Source of the DNA: Croceifilum oryzae
GTDB taxonomy: Bacteria; Bacillota; Bacilli; Thermoactinomycetales; Thermoactinomycetaceae
Length of the DNA: 64,000 nt
Reading direction: 5' to 3'
NCBI RefSeq assembly: GCF_030814315.1
Contig: NZ_JAUSUV010000009.1
Location: forward strand, 62,001 to 126,000
The first letter of the stretch is position 1, and each line of letters begins with the position of its first letter. This document shows, piece by piece, positions 43,033 to 53,206 of this stretch. A program made the position numbers and the translations under genes. The notes under the pieces were generated by a model that saw nothing but the letters and a program-made list of their open reading frames with translations, searched no databases and was not told the origin of the DNA.

Positions 43033-43998
43033 ATGTTTTCACGATTTATAAAAAGTCGCTCTCTATTCATCTTAGCGAGCTTGCTTTTCATCGCATCTGC
43101 TCTTACAGCTTGTGGTAGTAAAACCACGACTGAATCTGGTAAATCAGATGGTCCAACTACTACGATTGAGCACGCAATGGGGAAAACAGAAATCAAGGGC
43201 ACTCCTAAAAAAGTGGTTATTCTTACTAATGAAGGAACCGAAGCTCTACTCGCTCTAGGAGTAAAGCCGGTTGGAGCCGTACAATCCTTTACTGGTAAAC
43301 CTTGGTATGATCATATTAAAGGTCAAATGGAAGGCGTAAAGGTGGTTGGCATGGAAAGTGAGCCAAGCCTTGAAACCATCGCTTCTTTAAAACCCGACTT
43401 AATCATAGGAAATAAAATGCGTCACGAGAAAGTGTATGAACAATTAAAAGCAATCGCACCCACTGTTTACTCAGAATCACTACGAGGTGATTGGAAAGCA
43501 AACTTCAAATTTTATGCGAAAGTATTAAACAAAGAGTCAGAAGGACAAAAAGTACTTGCTCAATATGATGAGAAGATTGCCCAATTAAAAGGTAAATTGG
43601 GAGATAAGCTAAAGAATAAAGTTTCCATGGTTCGCTTTATAACAGGAGATGTTCGTATTTACCATTTAGATTCATTCTCTGGAGTGATTCTAAAAGATCT
43701 CGGATTTGCACGTCCTGAGTCACAAAACAAAAATGACTTAGCTGAGCGTGGTGTAGGCAAAGAACGCATCCCTGCGATGGACGGCGACTACCTATTCTAC
43801 TTCACTTATGAAACAGGCGATAACAAAGCAACAGACCTCGAAAAAGAATGGTTGAAAGATCCACTCTTCCAAGGACTAAACGCAGTGAAAAACAAAAAAG
43901 CATTCAAAGTAAGCGACACGATCTGGAACACCGCTGGTGGCGTTCTAGCAGCAAACCTCATGCTTGACGATGTAGCGAAATTCTTTGAAGTAAAATAG
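43033..43998 (+). CDS. Iron-siderophore substrate-binding lipoprotein
   Basis: This membrane-tethered binding protein of 321 aa captures ferric siderophore for the divergent permeases. The lipoprotein signal ends in the lipobox LTAC (Cys at about 27), followed by GSKTTTESGKSDG. The mature domain has VVILTNEGTEALLALGVKPVG and LKPDLIIGNKMRHEKVYEQL, of the FhuD/YfiY-type fold. ATG 43033 follows GGAGGG; an in-frame upstream start at 42994 lies in the Fur box. The ligand is unknown. Confidence 0.93.
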   Translation: MFSRFIKSRSLFILASLLFIASALTACGSKTTTESGKSDGPTTTIEHAMGKTEIKGTPKKVVILTNEGTEALLALGVKPVGAVQSFTGKPWYDHIKGQMEGVKVVGMESEPSLETIASLKPDLIIGNKMRHEKVYEQLKAIAPTVYSESLRGDWKANFKFYAKVLNKESEGQKVLAQYDEKIAQLKGKLGDKLKNKVSMVRFITGDVRIYHLDSFSGVILKDLGFARPESQNKNDLAERGVGKERIPAMDGDYLFYFTYETGDNKATDLEKEWLKDPLFQGLNAVKNKKAFKVSDTIWNTAGGVLAANLMLDDVAKFFEVK

Positions 43999-44010
43999 GG
44001 ATTCATCAGA

Positions 44011-44046
44011 AAAAGGTACCCACAGAGCAATGTGGGTACCTTTTAT
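44011..44046 (+). terminator. Terminator after the siderophore-binding protein
   Basis: GGTACCCACA and TGTGGGTACC form a 10-bp perfect stem followed by TTTTATC. Confidence 0.9.
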
Positions 44047-44072
44047 CATATCTCGCTTTCCATTCACTTATT

Positions 44073-44115
44073 AGAAAAGCCAGCTCCTCTCGCTTGTAGG
44101 CGATTGGGCTGGCTT
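44073..44115 (-). terminator. Terminator after pdp
   Basis: On the minus strand AAGCCAGC pairs with GCTGGCTT, followed by TTCTAA; the loop is long. Confidence 0.65.
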
Positions 44116-44126
44116 CCTTTACGTAT

Positions 44127-45452
44127 TTATACTTTTTGCACACCATCTTCTGTAACAATGCAACGTATCAATGCAGGTTCTTGAACTTGCTCAGAATCAA
44201 TCTGGATCGCTTGACGCAGACGAGACTGTACCTCATCAAGGTTATCTTTTGCGTTCACATAAAGGGTTGCGATCGCTTCCTTGTCAGAAACCGAATCGCC
44301 CACTTTCTTATGAAGCACGATACCTACTGCGTAATCGATCACATCATCTTTCGTTTCACGACCAGCGCCTAATCTCATGGCACAGAGACCCACTTCTTCA
44401 GCGAGAATACGTTGTACAAATCCAGATTTCTCAGCGAGGACTTGGATTTTCTCTGCTGGTTGCGGAAGAAGTTCAGGATGATCGACGATCTCTGCATTTC
44501 CGTGTTGCCCTTTAATAAACTCACGGAACTTCGCAAGGGCACTACCGTCCTTCACAACACCCTCTAGCAAACTACGTGCTTCTTCAGTTGTTTTCGCACG
44601 ACCTGCAAGGATCAGCATCTGAGAACCGAGGACAAGCCCTAACTCGTGAAGATCTTCCGGACCTTCTCCTTTAAGGGTATCGATCGCTTCCTTTACTTCA
44701 ACAGCATTTCCGATCGCATAACCTAATGGTTGGCTCATGTCACTGATAACAGCGATTGTTTTTCGGCCTACTTGCTTTCCGATTGCCACCATCGCTTCTG
44801 CTAGTTTAATCGCATCTGCTTCCTCTTTCATAAAAGCACCGTCACCGGTTTTTACATCGAGAACAATCGCGTCTGCACCCGATGCAATCTTTTTACTCAT
44901 AATCGAACTCGCAATGAGGGGAATGGAGTCAACCGTTCCTGTTACATCGCGAAGGGCGTAAAGCTTCTTATCCGCAGGTGTTAAGTTTGCTGTTTGGCCC
45001 ACTACGGCTACTTTGCTGTTATTCACTAGCTGGATAAACTCTTCAATGTCAAGCTCCGTAGAAAACCCTTGGATCGCATCTAACTTATCGATAGTTCCAC
45101 CTGTATGCCCGAGTCCTCGTCCAGAGAGCTTCGCTACTGGAACACCTGTAGCTGCTACGAGTGGGACCAATGTTAAAGTAGTCGTATCCCCTACGCCACC
45201 TGTGCTATGTTTATCTACTTTGATTCCATTAATCTTAGAAAGATCAACTTGTTCACCAGACTCTACCATTGCCATGGTGAGGTCTGCCGTTTCTCGGTCT
45301 GTCATCCCTTTGAAGAAGATTGCCATAGCAAACGAAGACATCTGATAATCTGGGATTTCTCCCGCAGAAAAACCTTCTACAAGAAAACGAATTTCTTCTG
45401 TCGATAATTCGTGTCCATCCCGTTTTTTGCGAATTAAAGAAACTGTGTCCAT
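44127..45452 (-). CDS. pdp: Pyrimidine-nucleoside phosphorylase
   Basis: The enzyme phosphorolyses uridine and thymidine (and deoxyuridine) to base and pentose 1-phosphate. The 441-aa protein has the signature [21 protein letters not shown] and the phosphate site [15 protein letters not shown]. Four bases separate it from the PNP upstream; it is the last gene of deoB-PNP-PNP-pdp, a nucleoside salvage operon whose pentose phosphates pass to DeoB. GAGGTG is 7 nt from the ATG. Confidence 0.95.
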   Translation of the reverse strand: MDTVSLIRKKRDGHELSTEEIRFLVEGFSAGEIPDYQMSSFAMAIFFKGMTDRETADLTMAMVESGEQVDLSKINGIKVDKHSTGGVGDTTTLTLVPLVAATGVPVAKLSGRGLGHTGGTIDKLDAIQGFSTELDIEEFIQLVNNSKVAVVGQTANLTPADKKLYALRDVTGTVDSIPLIASSIMSKKIASGADAIVLDVKTGDGAFMKEEADAIKLAEAMVAIGKQVGRKTIAVISDMSQPLGYAIGNAVEVKEAIDTLKGEGPEDLHELGLVLGSQMLILAGRAKTTEEARSLLEGVVKDGSALAKFREFIKGQHGNAEIVDHPELLPQPAEKIQVLAEKSGFVQRILAEEVGLCAMRLGAGRETKDDVIDYAVGIVLHKKVGDSVSDKEAIATLYVNAKDNLDEVQSRLRQAIQIDSEQVQEPALIRCIVTEDGVQKV

Positions 45453-45456
45453 CCAC

Positions 45457-46275
45457 TTACACCTCTTTTAAAATTCCCTGAACCAAATTCATGAAGATTG
45501 GTTTGGTACGATTTGCTACTTCTACTACTTGTTCATGAGTAAGCGGTTCGAGTGCTTCTCCAATCGCCATGTCCGTGATACAAGTGATCCCTAGCACCTT
45601 CATCCCTGCATGACGGGCTACGATTACCTCTGGGACAGTCGACATCCCGATCGCATCTCCACCCATATTACGTAACATAATCAGCTCTGCCGGTGTCATA
45701 TAAGCTGGGCCACTAATACCAGCATATACCCCTTGTTGAACGGTAACGCCTAGATCGGTCGCTACACGCTTCGCTACCTGCACTAATTCCGGGGTATAGG
45801 CAGTCGACATATCTGGGAAACGAGGACCTAGTTCCGCAAAATTAGGACCGATCAATGGATTGGAACCAGTCATATTAATATGATCCGTAATAAGCATGAG
45901 ATCCCCTGCATGGAAATCTGCATTCATCCCACCTGCTGCGTTGGTTACGAGCACCGTTTCAACTCCGAGCGCTTTCATCACACGCACTGGGAAGGTTACA
46001 TCTTGTTGGCTGTAGCCTTCATAGAAATGAAAACGACCTTGCATCGCGATGACTTGCTTACCTGCCAAAGTACCTAACACTAACTGCCCTGCATGACCTT
46101 CTACTGTGGATACAGGAAAATGAGGTACTTCATCATATTTGATCGTAATTTTATTTTCTACCTTATCTGCCAGATCACCTAAGCCAGAACCGAGGATCAA
46201 CCCAATTTGATAAGTTTGATTTGTTTTGCTTGAGATAAACTCTTTCGCCTCTTGGATAAGTTGGATCATATTCAT
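45457..46275 (-). CDS. Trimeric-type purine-nucleoside phosphorylase paralogue with altered base-binding residues
   Basis: This 272-aa member of the PunA/PupG trimeric PNP family has [13 protein letters not shown], the phosphate-site His and Glu region [21 protein letters not shown] and [14 protein letters not shown]. Two base-recognition positions differ from the neighbouring paralogue and from the inosine/guanosine class: Met193 replaces the Glu of YETPAE, and Asp235 replaces the Asn of CISNMA. I infer a shifted base preference, perhaps toward adenosine or deoxyadenosine. It lies 24 bp after its paralogue. Confidence 0.9.
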   Translation of the reverse strand: MNMIQLIQEAKEFISSKTNQTYQIGLILGSGLGDLADKVENKITIKYDEVPHFPVSTVEGHAGQLVLGTLAGKQVIAMQGRFHFYEGYSQQDVTFPVRVMKALGVETVLVTNAAGGMNADFHAGDLMLITDHINMTGSNPLIGPNFAELGPRFPDMSTAYTPELVQVAKRVATDLGVTVQQGVYAGISGPAYMTPAELIMLRNMGGDAIGMSTVPEVIVARHAGMKVLGITCITDMAIGEALEPLTHEQVVEVANRTKPIFMNLVQGILKEV

Positions 46276-46299
46276 CGTTGCACCTCGAAATGTAAGATT

Positions 46300-47121
46300 T
46301 TAGATGTTGCGCAAGATCCCTTTTACCAGATTAATAAACTGAGATCTTACTAGCTCTGTTGTCTCCATAACTTCATCGTGGGAAAGAGGTTGCTCTAAGA
46401 TTCCTGCTGCCATGTTGCTAATGCAGGAGATACCTAAGCAACGAATCCCAGCGTGACGAGCAACAATTACTTCAGGCACAGTTGACATTCCAATCGCATC
46501 TCCACCTAGAAAACGGCACATACGAATCTCTGCTGGCGTTTCATAAGTAGGGCCAAGAAGTCCGATATATACACCTTCTTGGAATTTCACTCCCTGCTCT
46601 ATTGCCACTTTGCGAGCCATTTCACGTAGCTCTGGATCATATGCAGTCGACATATCTGGGAAACGTACCCCTTGCTCTGGATCGTTAGGCCCGATCAATG
46701 GGTTTTGGAACGTCATGTTGATGTGATCCTTAATGAGCATAAGGTCACCAGGTTCATAGGAAGTATTCACTCCACCAGCCGCGTTAGTTACGATGATCTT
46801 TTCGACTCCTAACTCTTTCATCACACGAATGGGGAAGGTTACCGATGTTAATGGATGTCCTTCATATAGATGAAAACGACCCGCCATTACTAATACCGGT
46901 TGATCTTCTAATGTACCTACCACTAGCTCACCAGCATGCCCCTCTACTGTAGATTGTGGAAAATGAGGAATATCATTGTAAGGAAGTTTCACAGGGTTTT
47001 CTACTTCACCAGCTAGTACTCCTAAACCAGAACCTAAAATAAGGCCAATTTTCGGTTGAACTTGGATTTTGGATTGAATCCATTCTGTTGCTTCTCGGAT
47101 ATTTGATTGATTTTGACTCAC
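46300..47121 (-). CDS. pupG: Purine-nucleoside phosphorylase (inosine/guanosine type)
   Basis: The enzyme splits inosine and guanosine with phosphate. The 273-aa protein keeps Glu194 (YETPAE) and Asn236 (CISNMAAG), the 6-oxopurine determinants. GTG 47121 is chosen because AGGCGG lies 7 nt upstream and the length then equals its paralogue; an ATG six codons earlier has no ribosome binding site. It follows deoB by 22 bp, the B. subtilis drm-pupG order. Confidence 0.93.
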   Translation of the reverse strand: MSQNQSNIREATEWIQSKIQVQPKIGLILGSGLGVLAGEVENPVKLPYNDIPHFPQSTVEGHAGELVVGTLEDQPVLVMAGRFHLYEGHPLTSVTFPIRVMKELGVEKIIVTNAAGGVNTSYEPGDLMLIKDHINMTFQNPLIGPNDPEQGVRFPDMSTAYDPELREMARKVAIEQGVKFQEGVYIGLLGPTYETPAEIRMCRFLGGDAIGMSTVPEVIVARHAGIRCLGISCISNMAAGILEQPLSHDEVMETTELVRSQFINLVKGILRNI

Positions 47122-47143
47122 GTCAGCACCGCCTATCATTTAT

Positions 47144-48319
47144 TTAAGGTAATTCTTTTAAGAAACTAGTTCCATAAGGAGAGGTTACTCCAAAGTTCTC
47201 AGCAATGGAAGCACCAATATCAGCAAATGTTTCACGAACACCTAAATTTGTACCTTCTGTTATCGATGGACTATATACGACAAGTGGCGTATATTCACGA
47301 GTATGATCGGTTCCGTGGAAGGTTGGATCGTTCCCATGATCCGCTGTGATAATCAAAAGATCGTCTTCGCGCAGATTTGCGAGAATCTCAGGCAAACGAG
47401 CATCAAATTCTTCTAGCGCCCGGCCGTATCCCTCTGGATCACGTCGATGCCCAAATTTAGCATCAAAATCGACTAGATTGGCAAAAGCGAGACCGTGGAA
47501 CTCCTGTTTCGCCACTGCTAACACTTGATCTACTCCATCCATATTGTCTTTGGTATGGATCGAGCGAACAATTCCTTCTCCTGCATAGATATCGGAGATT
47601 TTACCAATCGAGATTACTTCTTTACCAGCCTCTTGCAAATGATTCAAAACAGTTTTAATAGGTGGTTTCACTGAATAATCACGACGATTGGAAGTACGTG
47701 TAAAGCTTCCTGGGCTTCCGACAAATGGACGTGCAATCACTCGCACTACGCAATATTTCTCATCTAGCGTTAGTTCTCTTGCTACTTCACAAATTTTATA
47801 TAGCTCTTCTAGTGGCACGACTTCTTCATGCGCTGCAATCTGGAATACGCTATCCGCAGAAGTGTAAACAATGACGGCACCTGTCTTCATGTGCTCTTCA
47901 CCAAATTCATCTAACACTTCTGTGCCCGAGGCAGGTTTGTTACACAAAACCTTGCGACCAATCCTTTGCTCAAACTCCTGAATCAGTTCGCTCGGAAAGC
48001 CATCTGGATAGGTTTTAAACGGAGTCTCCGTGATAATGCCCATAAATTCCCAATGACCCGTAGTGGTATCCTTACCACGTGAAACTTCTTTCATCCGAGC
48101 ATAAGAAGCTTGCGGAACATCAGCAGGTAAGACCCCTTCTACTGCTTCAATATTTCCAAGTCCTAACTTCGACATATTGGGCATAGCTAATCCATTTACA
48201 TGTTGTGCTATATGACCTAATGTATGAGCGCCGACATCATTATATAAATTGGCATCTGGTAATTCGCCAATTCCAACACTATCCAAGACAATGAGGAAGA
48301 CACGATTGTATTTTCTCAT
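47144..48319 (-). CDS. deoB: Phosphopentomutase
   Basis: The enzyme moves phosphate between C1 and C5 of ribose and deoxyribose, linking nucleoside breakdown to central metabolism. The 391-aa protein has the alkaline-phosphatase-like metal sites [14 protein letters not shown] and [20 protein letters not shown], and [12 protein letters not shown] with the phosphorylated Thr region. ATG 48319 follows GAGGGGGA. It is the first gene of the salvage operon. Confidence 0.96.
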   Translation of the reverse strand: MRKYNRVFLIVLDSVGIGELPDANLYNDVGAHTLGHIAQHVNGLAMPNMSKLGLGNIEAVEGVLPADVPQASYARMKEVSRGKDTTTGHWEFMGIITETPFKTYPDGFPSELIQEFEQRIGRKVLCNKPASGTEVLDEFGEEHMKTGAVIVYTSADSVFQIAAHEEVVPLEELYKICEVARELTLDEKYCVVRVIARPFVGSPGSFTRTSNRRDYSVKPPIKTVLNHLQEAGKEVISIGKISDIYAGEGIVRSIHTKDNMDGVDQVLAVAKQEFHGLAFANLVDFDAKFGHRRDPEGYGRALEEFDARLPEILANLREDDLLIITADHGNDPTFHGTDHTREYTPLVVYSPSITEGTNLGVRETFADIGASIAENFGVTSPYGTSFLKELP

Positions 48320-48348
48320 GTCTAATCCCCCTCTCATATGTTGTTGAT

Positions 48349-48379
48349 AAAAAAAGAATCATCCTATTTTGTTAGGATG
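48349..48379 (-). terminator. Terminator after the yqzK-like gene
   Basis: On the minus strand CATCCTA and TAGGATG pair around a short loop and are followed by ATTCTTTTTT, 23 bp after the yqzK stop. Confidence 0.75.
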
Positions 48380-48401
48380 TTTACAGAAAATCTTACTATT
48401 C

Positions 48402-48647
48402 TTATTCCCCAATCTCATAAAACCATAACAGGCGCTCTCGGACTAGTTCGGAGAATGTCACTTGAGATGTTTGTCTACCATAGTCTGAAAATACCTTTAC
48501 CGCATCGCCGATTGGTTCTTTATAGATCGAATTTGGTTCAAACATCTCGGTAAAAAAACTCATCACTTGATAGAGAAGAAGGGTGAACAAGACAAATAAT
48601 AATAAAAAAGTCAGCCATTGCTTGATCCGTCTGGTGGATATAATCAT
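48402..48647 (-). CDS. yqzK: YqzK-like (DUF4227) small membrane protein
   Basis: The 81-aa protein has one N-terminal membrane span (about residues 10-29) and a soluble tail with IYKEPIGDAVKVFSDY and RLLWFYEIGE, resembling the YqzK/DUF4227 family. In B. subtilis yqzK lies between fur and ripX (xerD); here fur and ald are on one side and deoB on the other. ATG 48647 is my choice; GTG 48665 is possible. The ribosome-binding GGGTGGGGG can pair with CCTACCC upstream, which might lower translation. Function unknown. Confidence 0.65.
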   Translation of the reverse strand: MIISTRRIKQWLTFLLLFVLFTLLLYQVMSFFTEMFEPNSIYKEPIGDAVKVFSDYGRQTSQVTFSELVRERLLWFYEIGE

Positions 48648-48706
48648 AAGTAACTCGTCCCCCACCCATTTTTTATCAATGTATGGGTAGGAGAACTGAT
48701 TTATTC

Positions 48707-49822
48707 TTATAAAACTTCTTCAAGAGGCGTGTAAGTCAAGTTCAAGCTTTCTGCAACTGCTTGATATGTACATTTTCCTTGAATTGTGTTTACACCAAGC
48801 GCCAATGGTTTACTCTCCGCTAAAGCACGTTCTACTCCTTTATTGGCGATCTGAAGACCATAAGGAATGGTTACATTGGTTAACGCGAGCGTAGAAGTAC
48901 GAGGAACCGCACCTGGCATGTTCGCCACTGAGTAATGAACCACTCCATGTTTTACGTAAGTTGGTTCACTATGTGTGGTTACACGGTCAATCGTTTCGAT
49001 CGAACCACCTTGGTCAATGGCAACGTCCACGATAACGGAACCAGGTTGCATTTGTTTTACCATCTCTTCGGTCACCAAACGAGGGGCACGACGTCCTGGG
49101 ATGAGTACCGCACCAATGAGCAGGTCTGCTTTCTTAACTGCTTCTGATAGGTTGTATGGATTGGACATCAAAGTTCGTAATTTCCCATCAAATTGATCGT
49201 CTAGTTGACGCAGACGGTCTGGGTTCACATCGAGGATCGTTACGTTCGCACCAAGACCCACAGCCATCTTCGCTGCATTGGTACCCACGATTCCTCCCCC
49301 TACGATTACGACCTCACCAGGAAGAACCCCCGGTACACCACCTAATAGCACGCCCTTTCCACCATGTGGCTTTTCTAAAAAAGAAGCACCAATTTGGACA
49401 GACATACGACCTGCTACTTCACTCATCGGGGTTAATAAAGGAAGAGATCTATTATCTAACTGGATAGTTTCATAAGCAATTGCCGTTACTTTCTTCTCCA
49501 TGAGTGCCGCTGTTAATTCTGGCTCAGGAGCAAGATGGAGATATGTAAATAAAACAAGCCCTTCGCGGAAATATCCATATTCCGTAGGTTGTGGTTCTTT
49601 TACTTTCAAAATCATATCGGAGTTTGCCCAAACTTGTTCCGCACTGTCCACAATCTGAGCACCATGGGAAGCAAAAACCTCGTCAGTGAAACCGCTTCCA
49701 ATTCCTGCATCTTTTTCTACCATAACCGAATGACCCGCCGTGATGAACGCATCTACGCCACCAGGAGTAATCGCAACCCGGTTCTCGTTGTTCTTAATTT
49801 CTCTAGGAATTCCAATTCTCAT
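48707..49822 (-). CDS. ald: Alanine dehydrogenase
   Basis: The enzyme interconverts L-alanine and pyruvate plus ammonia with NAD; it is needed for alanine use and normal sporulation in Bacillus. The 371-aa protein begins [22 protein letters not shown], and has LKVKEP (Lys near 74), [11 protein letters not shown] (catalytic His near 95) and the Rossmann motif [21 protein letters not shown] near 170. It stands alone. Confidence 0.97.
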   Translation of the reverse strand: MRIGIPREIKNNENRVAITPGGVDAFITAGHSVMVEKDAGIGSGFTDEVFASHGAQIVDSAEQVWANSDMILKVKEPQPTEYGYFREGLVLFTYLHLAPEPELTAALMEKKVTAIAYETIQLDNRSLPLLTPMSEVAGRMSVQIGASFLEKPHGGKGVLLGGVPGVLPGEVVIVGGGIVGTNAAKMAVGLGANVTILDVNPDRLRQLDDQFDGKLRTLMSNPYNLSEAVKKADLLIGAVLIPGRRAPRLVTEEMVKQMQPGSVIVDVAIDQGGSIETIDRVTTHSEPTYVKHGVVHYSVANMPGAVPRTSTLALTNVTIPYGLQIANKGVERALAESKPLALGVNTIQGKCTYQAVAESLNLTYTPLEEVL

Positions 49823-49890
49823 AATGAACCTCCTTCAGCATCAAACCTATCTTAACACTTTCCAATTGTACTTAAAACCTAAAAATCACC

Positions 49891-49923
49891 AAAAAGAAGT
49901 GAGAGCCATTACTAGCATCTCAC
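49891..49923 (-). terminator. Terminator overlapping the fur stop
   Basis: On the minus strand GTGAGA and TCTCAC enclose a 13-nt loop and are followed by TTCTTTTTGG. Confidence 0.55.
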
Positions 49924-50405
49924 GTTACTTTCGAACCTATTAATTTTTTTGGATCAATTGCCTGACCTTTGCAACGATAACAAATTCCGTGGAACGTCAA
50001 ACGATGATCCAAAATTTGAAAATGGAACTCCCGCTCGACCCGCTGTTCAATAGACCCCAGTAAATCTTCCATAATCTCATCAACAGAGCCACAATTTAAA
50101 CACATTAAGTGATGATGGTGATGTTCAGCTCCCTCAGCACGAAACTCATATCGGGTCACACCATCACCAAAGTTCAGCTTATGAATGATGTGAAGATCGC
50201 TAAGTAGTTCCAACGTACGATAAACGGTCGCAAGCCCAATCTCAGGTGCCTTGTCCTTCACCAACAGGTAAACATCCTCTGCGCTCAAATGATCATCTTC
50301 ATTTTCAAGTAAAACACGCACAGTCGCTTCCCGTTGGGGGGTTAGTTTATAATTGTGGGCGGATAATTGTTGTTTAATTTGATTTACTCGTTTTTCCACA
50401 TCCAC
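49920..50405 (-). CDS. fur: Ferric uptake regulator (Fur family)
   Basis: The 161-aa metal-sensing repressor has the winged helix YKLTPQREATVRVLLENEDDHLSAEDVYLLVKDKAPEIGLATVYRTLELL, the regulatory HHHHHLMCLNCG segment and the structural zinc cysteine pairs CLNCG and CYRCKG. It could be Zur or PerR, but adjacency to spoIIM and yqzK matches B. subtilis fur. The two Fur boxes at 42973-43009 are its likely targets. The start is GTG (50405); a second GTG at 50399 has better spacing to GAGGGGG. Confidence 0.88.
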   Translation of the reverse strand: MDVEKRVNQIKQQLSAHNYKLTPQREATVRVLLENEDDHLSAEDVYLLVKDKAPEIGLATVYRTLELLSDLHIIHKLNFGDGVTRYEFRAEGAEHHHHHLMCLNCGSVDEIMEDLLGSIEQRVEREFHFQILDHRLTFHGICYRCKGQAIDPKKLIGSKVT

Positions 50406-50490
50406 ACCCCCCTCAATCTACTCAACATTATATGAGAGATATACGGGAAAAGTCAAACCAACTAAAAGAGATTATCACATAATAATTACT

Positions 50491-51159
50491 TTAAACTAAA
50501 GAGAAATGTGGCAACATAAAAGCAAGTTCAGGCAGTGATCCTCTCATGATCATCGGTGAGAGATACGCCTCAACAAGAGAAGAGATCATCATGAGACACG
50601 CCATCATCACGACAACTCCACAATACGAAACAAATTTGGGATAAAGCGAACCTCGATGCGCAATAATATGATTTTTTACTAAGTCTACGGAGAAGTAAAC
50701 TCCCACTACCGAGACAATCATCATAGCAGGAATCACAAACAGATTCGTAGGCACGATAGAAACAAAAGCAAACCATAATCCGGTCCATGAAAACTGTTGA
50801 ACAAGAAAGCCAACTGTAAAGCCAATCACCATTCCTTTAAAGAACAAAAAGAGGCATAAAATAGGGATTCCGATCACTGATAAACCTAATAACCACATCA
50901 GGCCAATTGTTTTCAAATGCTCTCCGATCGAATGTTGTAGGGCAACTTCGGAATCAGCAATACTCCCTCTCCCTAGTTCTTTAAAAAAGTGTCCCAAATA
51001 ACTAGATAGTCCCGTACGTTGTGTGGCAGTCAACATGTTTACGATAACCGCTCCAAAGACAACCCCTGTCAAAAACAAGACGACTACAAAAATATAGAGC
51101 GATTTTTGGCTCTGTACATGAGCTTGTATAGCTTGACTCCAGTAATGTTTTCTTCCCAT
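50491..51159 (-). CDS. spoIIM: Stage II sporulation protein M
   Basis: SpoIIM belongs to the SpoIID-SpoIIM-SpoIIP machine that thins septal peptidoglycan during engulfment. The 222-aa protein has five hydrophobic segments and family features: FFKELGRGSIADSEVALQHSIGEHLKTIGLMWLLG and the helix GVYFSVDLVKNH. It is adjacent to fur, as in B. subtilis. Confidence 0.9.
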   Translation of the reverse strand: MGRKHYWSQAIQAHVQSQKSLYIFVVVLFLTGVVFGAVIVNMLTATQRTGLSSYLGHFFKELGRGSIADSEVALQHSIGEHLKTIGLMWLLGLSVIGIPILCLFLFFKGMVIGFTVGFLVQQFSWTGLWFAFVSIVPTNLFVIPAMMIVSVVGVYFSVDLVKNHIIAHRGSLYPKFVSYCGVVVMMACLMMISSLVEAYLSPMIMRGSLPELAFMLPHFSLV

Positions 51160-51274
51160 TGATCCGTCCTCCTCACTCTCTTAAAACAATTCTATGAGAG
51201 AAATGAGAGAGATATGATCAATTTAATAGATTTGCAAGATAGCTGACCTTGAAGACTGCTTATTGATGAAAACC

Positions 51275-51316
51275 AGAAGAGTCGCAAGTGTGATAATTCA
51301 AACTTGCGACTCTTCT
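51275..51316 (-). terminator. Terminator after the 185-aa membrane protein
   Basis: AGAAGAGTCGCAAGT and its exact complement form a 15-bp stem with a 12-nt loop; GGTTTTC follows on the minus strand. Confidence 0.8.
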
Positions 51317-51341
51317 GTAAACCGGATTAATATTCTGTTTG

Positions 51342-51899
51342 TTATGACGGGAAATAATAATTATTATTTAACAAGGACCCCGTATAATAAGTAAATGCGG
51401 CCGCAATCGAACTCATCAGACCTGGTGCATCCATAGTAGAAGACCATCCATATGTATAGGCAATTTGTGCAAAAACAAAGGGAAACCCAACCGTAAAGAG
51501 CAAGATCACTTTGGCACACCAGCCACAAAGCAATAGATTTTTACGGTACATCACACCCAAAAGGGCATTAATCGCAAAGATGGCCATAAGTACAAACTCT
51601 AATCGAACATCCACATATGCTTTTCCTAAAAACATAATTCCAAAAAAACAAGCAACGTACACTTGACCCAAAATCATCAAGATACTAACTCGTCTCGTAT
51701 AAAGTTGATACATGACTACAATGATATTATTTACAAGTACACAGCAACCTAATCCAATTACCACGGCTACCCAAAAGTCCGACCAATCATAGATCGACGC
51801 TAATAATACACCAAAAGTTAGCGGTAGTAAAAATAGAACCCAAGAGTAAAGCGTATATCGAGTTGCTGTGAGTGGAATGTGTCCTTCTGTGTGATTCAT
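51342..51899 (-). CDS. Hypothetical 185-aa multi-pass membrane protein
   Basis: The product has about six hydrophobic segments with short loops, a cysteine pair (LLLCGWCAK) and no recognised motif. It begins MNHTEGHIPLTATRY at ATG 51899 after AGAGGTG. It lies between spoIIM and endoQ in the same direction, with its own strong terminator. I know no function; the location suggests a sporulation or envelope role but nothing in the sequence proves it. Confidence 0.6.
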   Translation of the reverse strand: MNHTEGHIPLTATRYTLYSWVLFLLPLTFGVLLASIYDWSDFWVAVVIGLGCCVLVNNIIVVMYQLYTRRVSILMILGQVYVACFFGIMFLGKAYVDVRLEFVLMAIFAINALLGVMYRKNLLLCGWCAKVILLFTVGFPFVFAQIAYTYGWSSTMDAPGLMSSIAAAFTYYTGSLLNNNYYFPS

Positions 51900-52021
51900 C
51901 CACATCACCTCTTCTATCCCTAGTGAAAGAACATGATTTAACAGAATAATTGTATTATATCATTTTTACTAGAGAAAAGTGGAATGAATTTGGAGAATCG
52001 AAATAATTTCGTCCTCCAAAT

Positions 52022-53206
52022 TCATCTAAAAACCGATTGCTTCAGTTTTCCATACGTTCCCCCACCACCTTCGACTAAATCTACCATTCCTTTCCTAGAC
52101 AAGTCGATATAATGAGCGATTCGATCCCCCACAACACTTTGTAAATCGTTTAACTTAGCTCGATGAAGGATATTCATCTCCGTTCCAAATACAGAAAGCA
52201 GACGATCAATCGTTTTCTTCCCTACGCCCGGTAGAAACTCCAAGGGAATTTGATGAATATAAAGGGGTCTATGATCTGGATGTTGCACAGACTGATCCGC
52301 AAGCTGGGCAATTCGATCCGCTACTCCTAAAACCGTTTGTACATGCCTACAGCTAGGACAAATCCATTTGCCTTTATCCATCGGTATGGCTTGCTGACAC
52401 TGGTCACAAATCGTTTGATAGTACTTACCTAATTTGGGACTCAGCCCATAGTTGGTCATCACTTTACGTTGATCGATTCGAAAGAGAGCCCGCTTCATCT
52501 CCAGAAAAGAAGCTTCGGCAACATGAAATTCATTGTATTCTCTTGCTATCTTAGGGAGCGAGTGAGCATCGGAGTTAGAGACAAATGTGAGAGACTGTAA
52601 CTCGGAAATTTGATCTGCTACATTTGTATCCGCACTTAATCCTAACTCCACTCCTGCAATATCAGAAAGAGGGAACAGCGATTCTAGTGAGTAACTAGCA
52701 CTCCCATACACACTTTTAAAAGGGGTAAATATATGAGCTGGGATTAAAAATCCATCTAATTCTTTTATTTTTTCTAGCAAGACAGAAGGATGTACATAAA
52801 GGCGCTGTGTACTTAATTGTACATTTTTCATATATCCACTCAACCAAAGACTTAACTCCTTCATTTGATCAAGTTTCGGTACGTACACAAGCACATGAAA
52901 CAGCCCATGATCCCCGCGCAACTCTAACTCTGCCCCTAGCAAACAGGTCGTCTGTCCGTAGATAATCCCGCCATCTGAATGCTCTCGAAAGATCCCTGAT
53001 CCAATCCCCTCTTGAATTTCTTCTAAAACAGGAGGAGACTGAGCATCAATGATTCCAATGCATTGAAGACCTTTCCGATCGGAAGCTTCTTGAAGGATAT
53101 TCCGAAACGTTAAGTTTTGAGCAGCCGATATTTTGACCGGTTTATTTGTTTGCGTTCGACCAATATGAATATGCAAATCCGCAAATAGGTTCGTTAAAAC
53201 AGTCAT
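52022..53206 (-). CDS. endoQ: Endonuclease Q (PHP-domain DNA repair nuclease)
   Basis: This 394-aa protein should cut DNA 5' to deaminated bases (uracil, hypoxanthine, xanthine). An N-terminal PHP metal domain has FADLHIHIG and SNSDAHSL; a zinc finger ICDQCQQA...CPSCRH (about 270-290) follows, then a helix-hairpin-helix FLPGVGKKTIDRLL near 335. EndoQ is known mainly from Thermococcales and a few Bacillus. ATG 53206 overlaps the nudF stop (ATGA); the longer frame begins with TTG and lacks a ribosome binding site. Confidence 0.88.
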   Translation of the reverse strand: MTVLTNLFADLHIHIGRTQTNKPVKISAAQNLTFRNILQEASDRKGLQCIGIIDAQSPPVLEEIQEGIGSGIFREHSDGGIIYGQTTCLLGAELELRGDHGLFHVLVYVPKLDQMKELSLWLSGYMKNVQLSTQRLYVHPSVLLEKIKELDGFLIPAHIFTPFKSVYGSASYSLESLFPLSDIAGVELGLSADTNVADQISELQSLTFVSNSDAHSLPKIAREYNEFHVAEASFLEMKRALFRIDQRKVMTNYGLSPKLGKYYQTICDQCQQAIPMDKGKWICPSCRHVQTVLGVADRIAQLADQSVQHPDHRPLYIHQIPLEFLPGVGKKTIDRLLSVFGTEMNILHRAKLNDLQSVVGDRIAHYIDLSRKGMVDLVEGGGGTYGKLKQSVFR

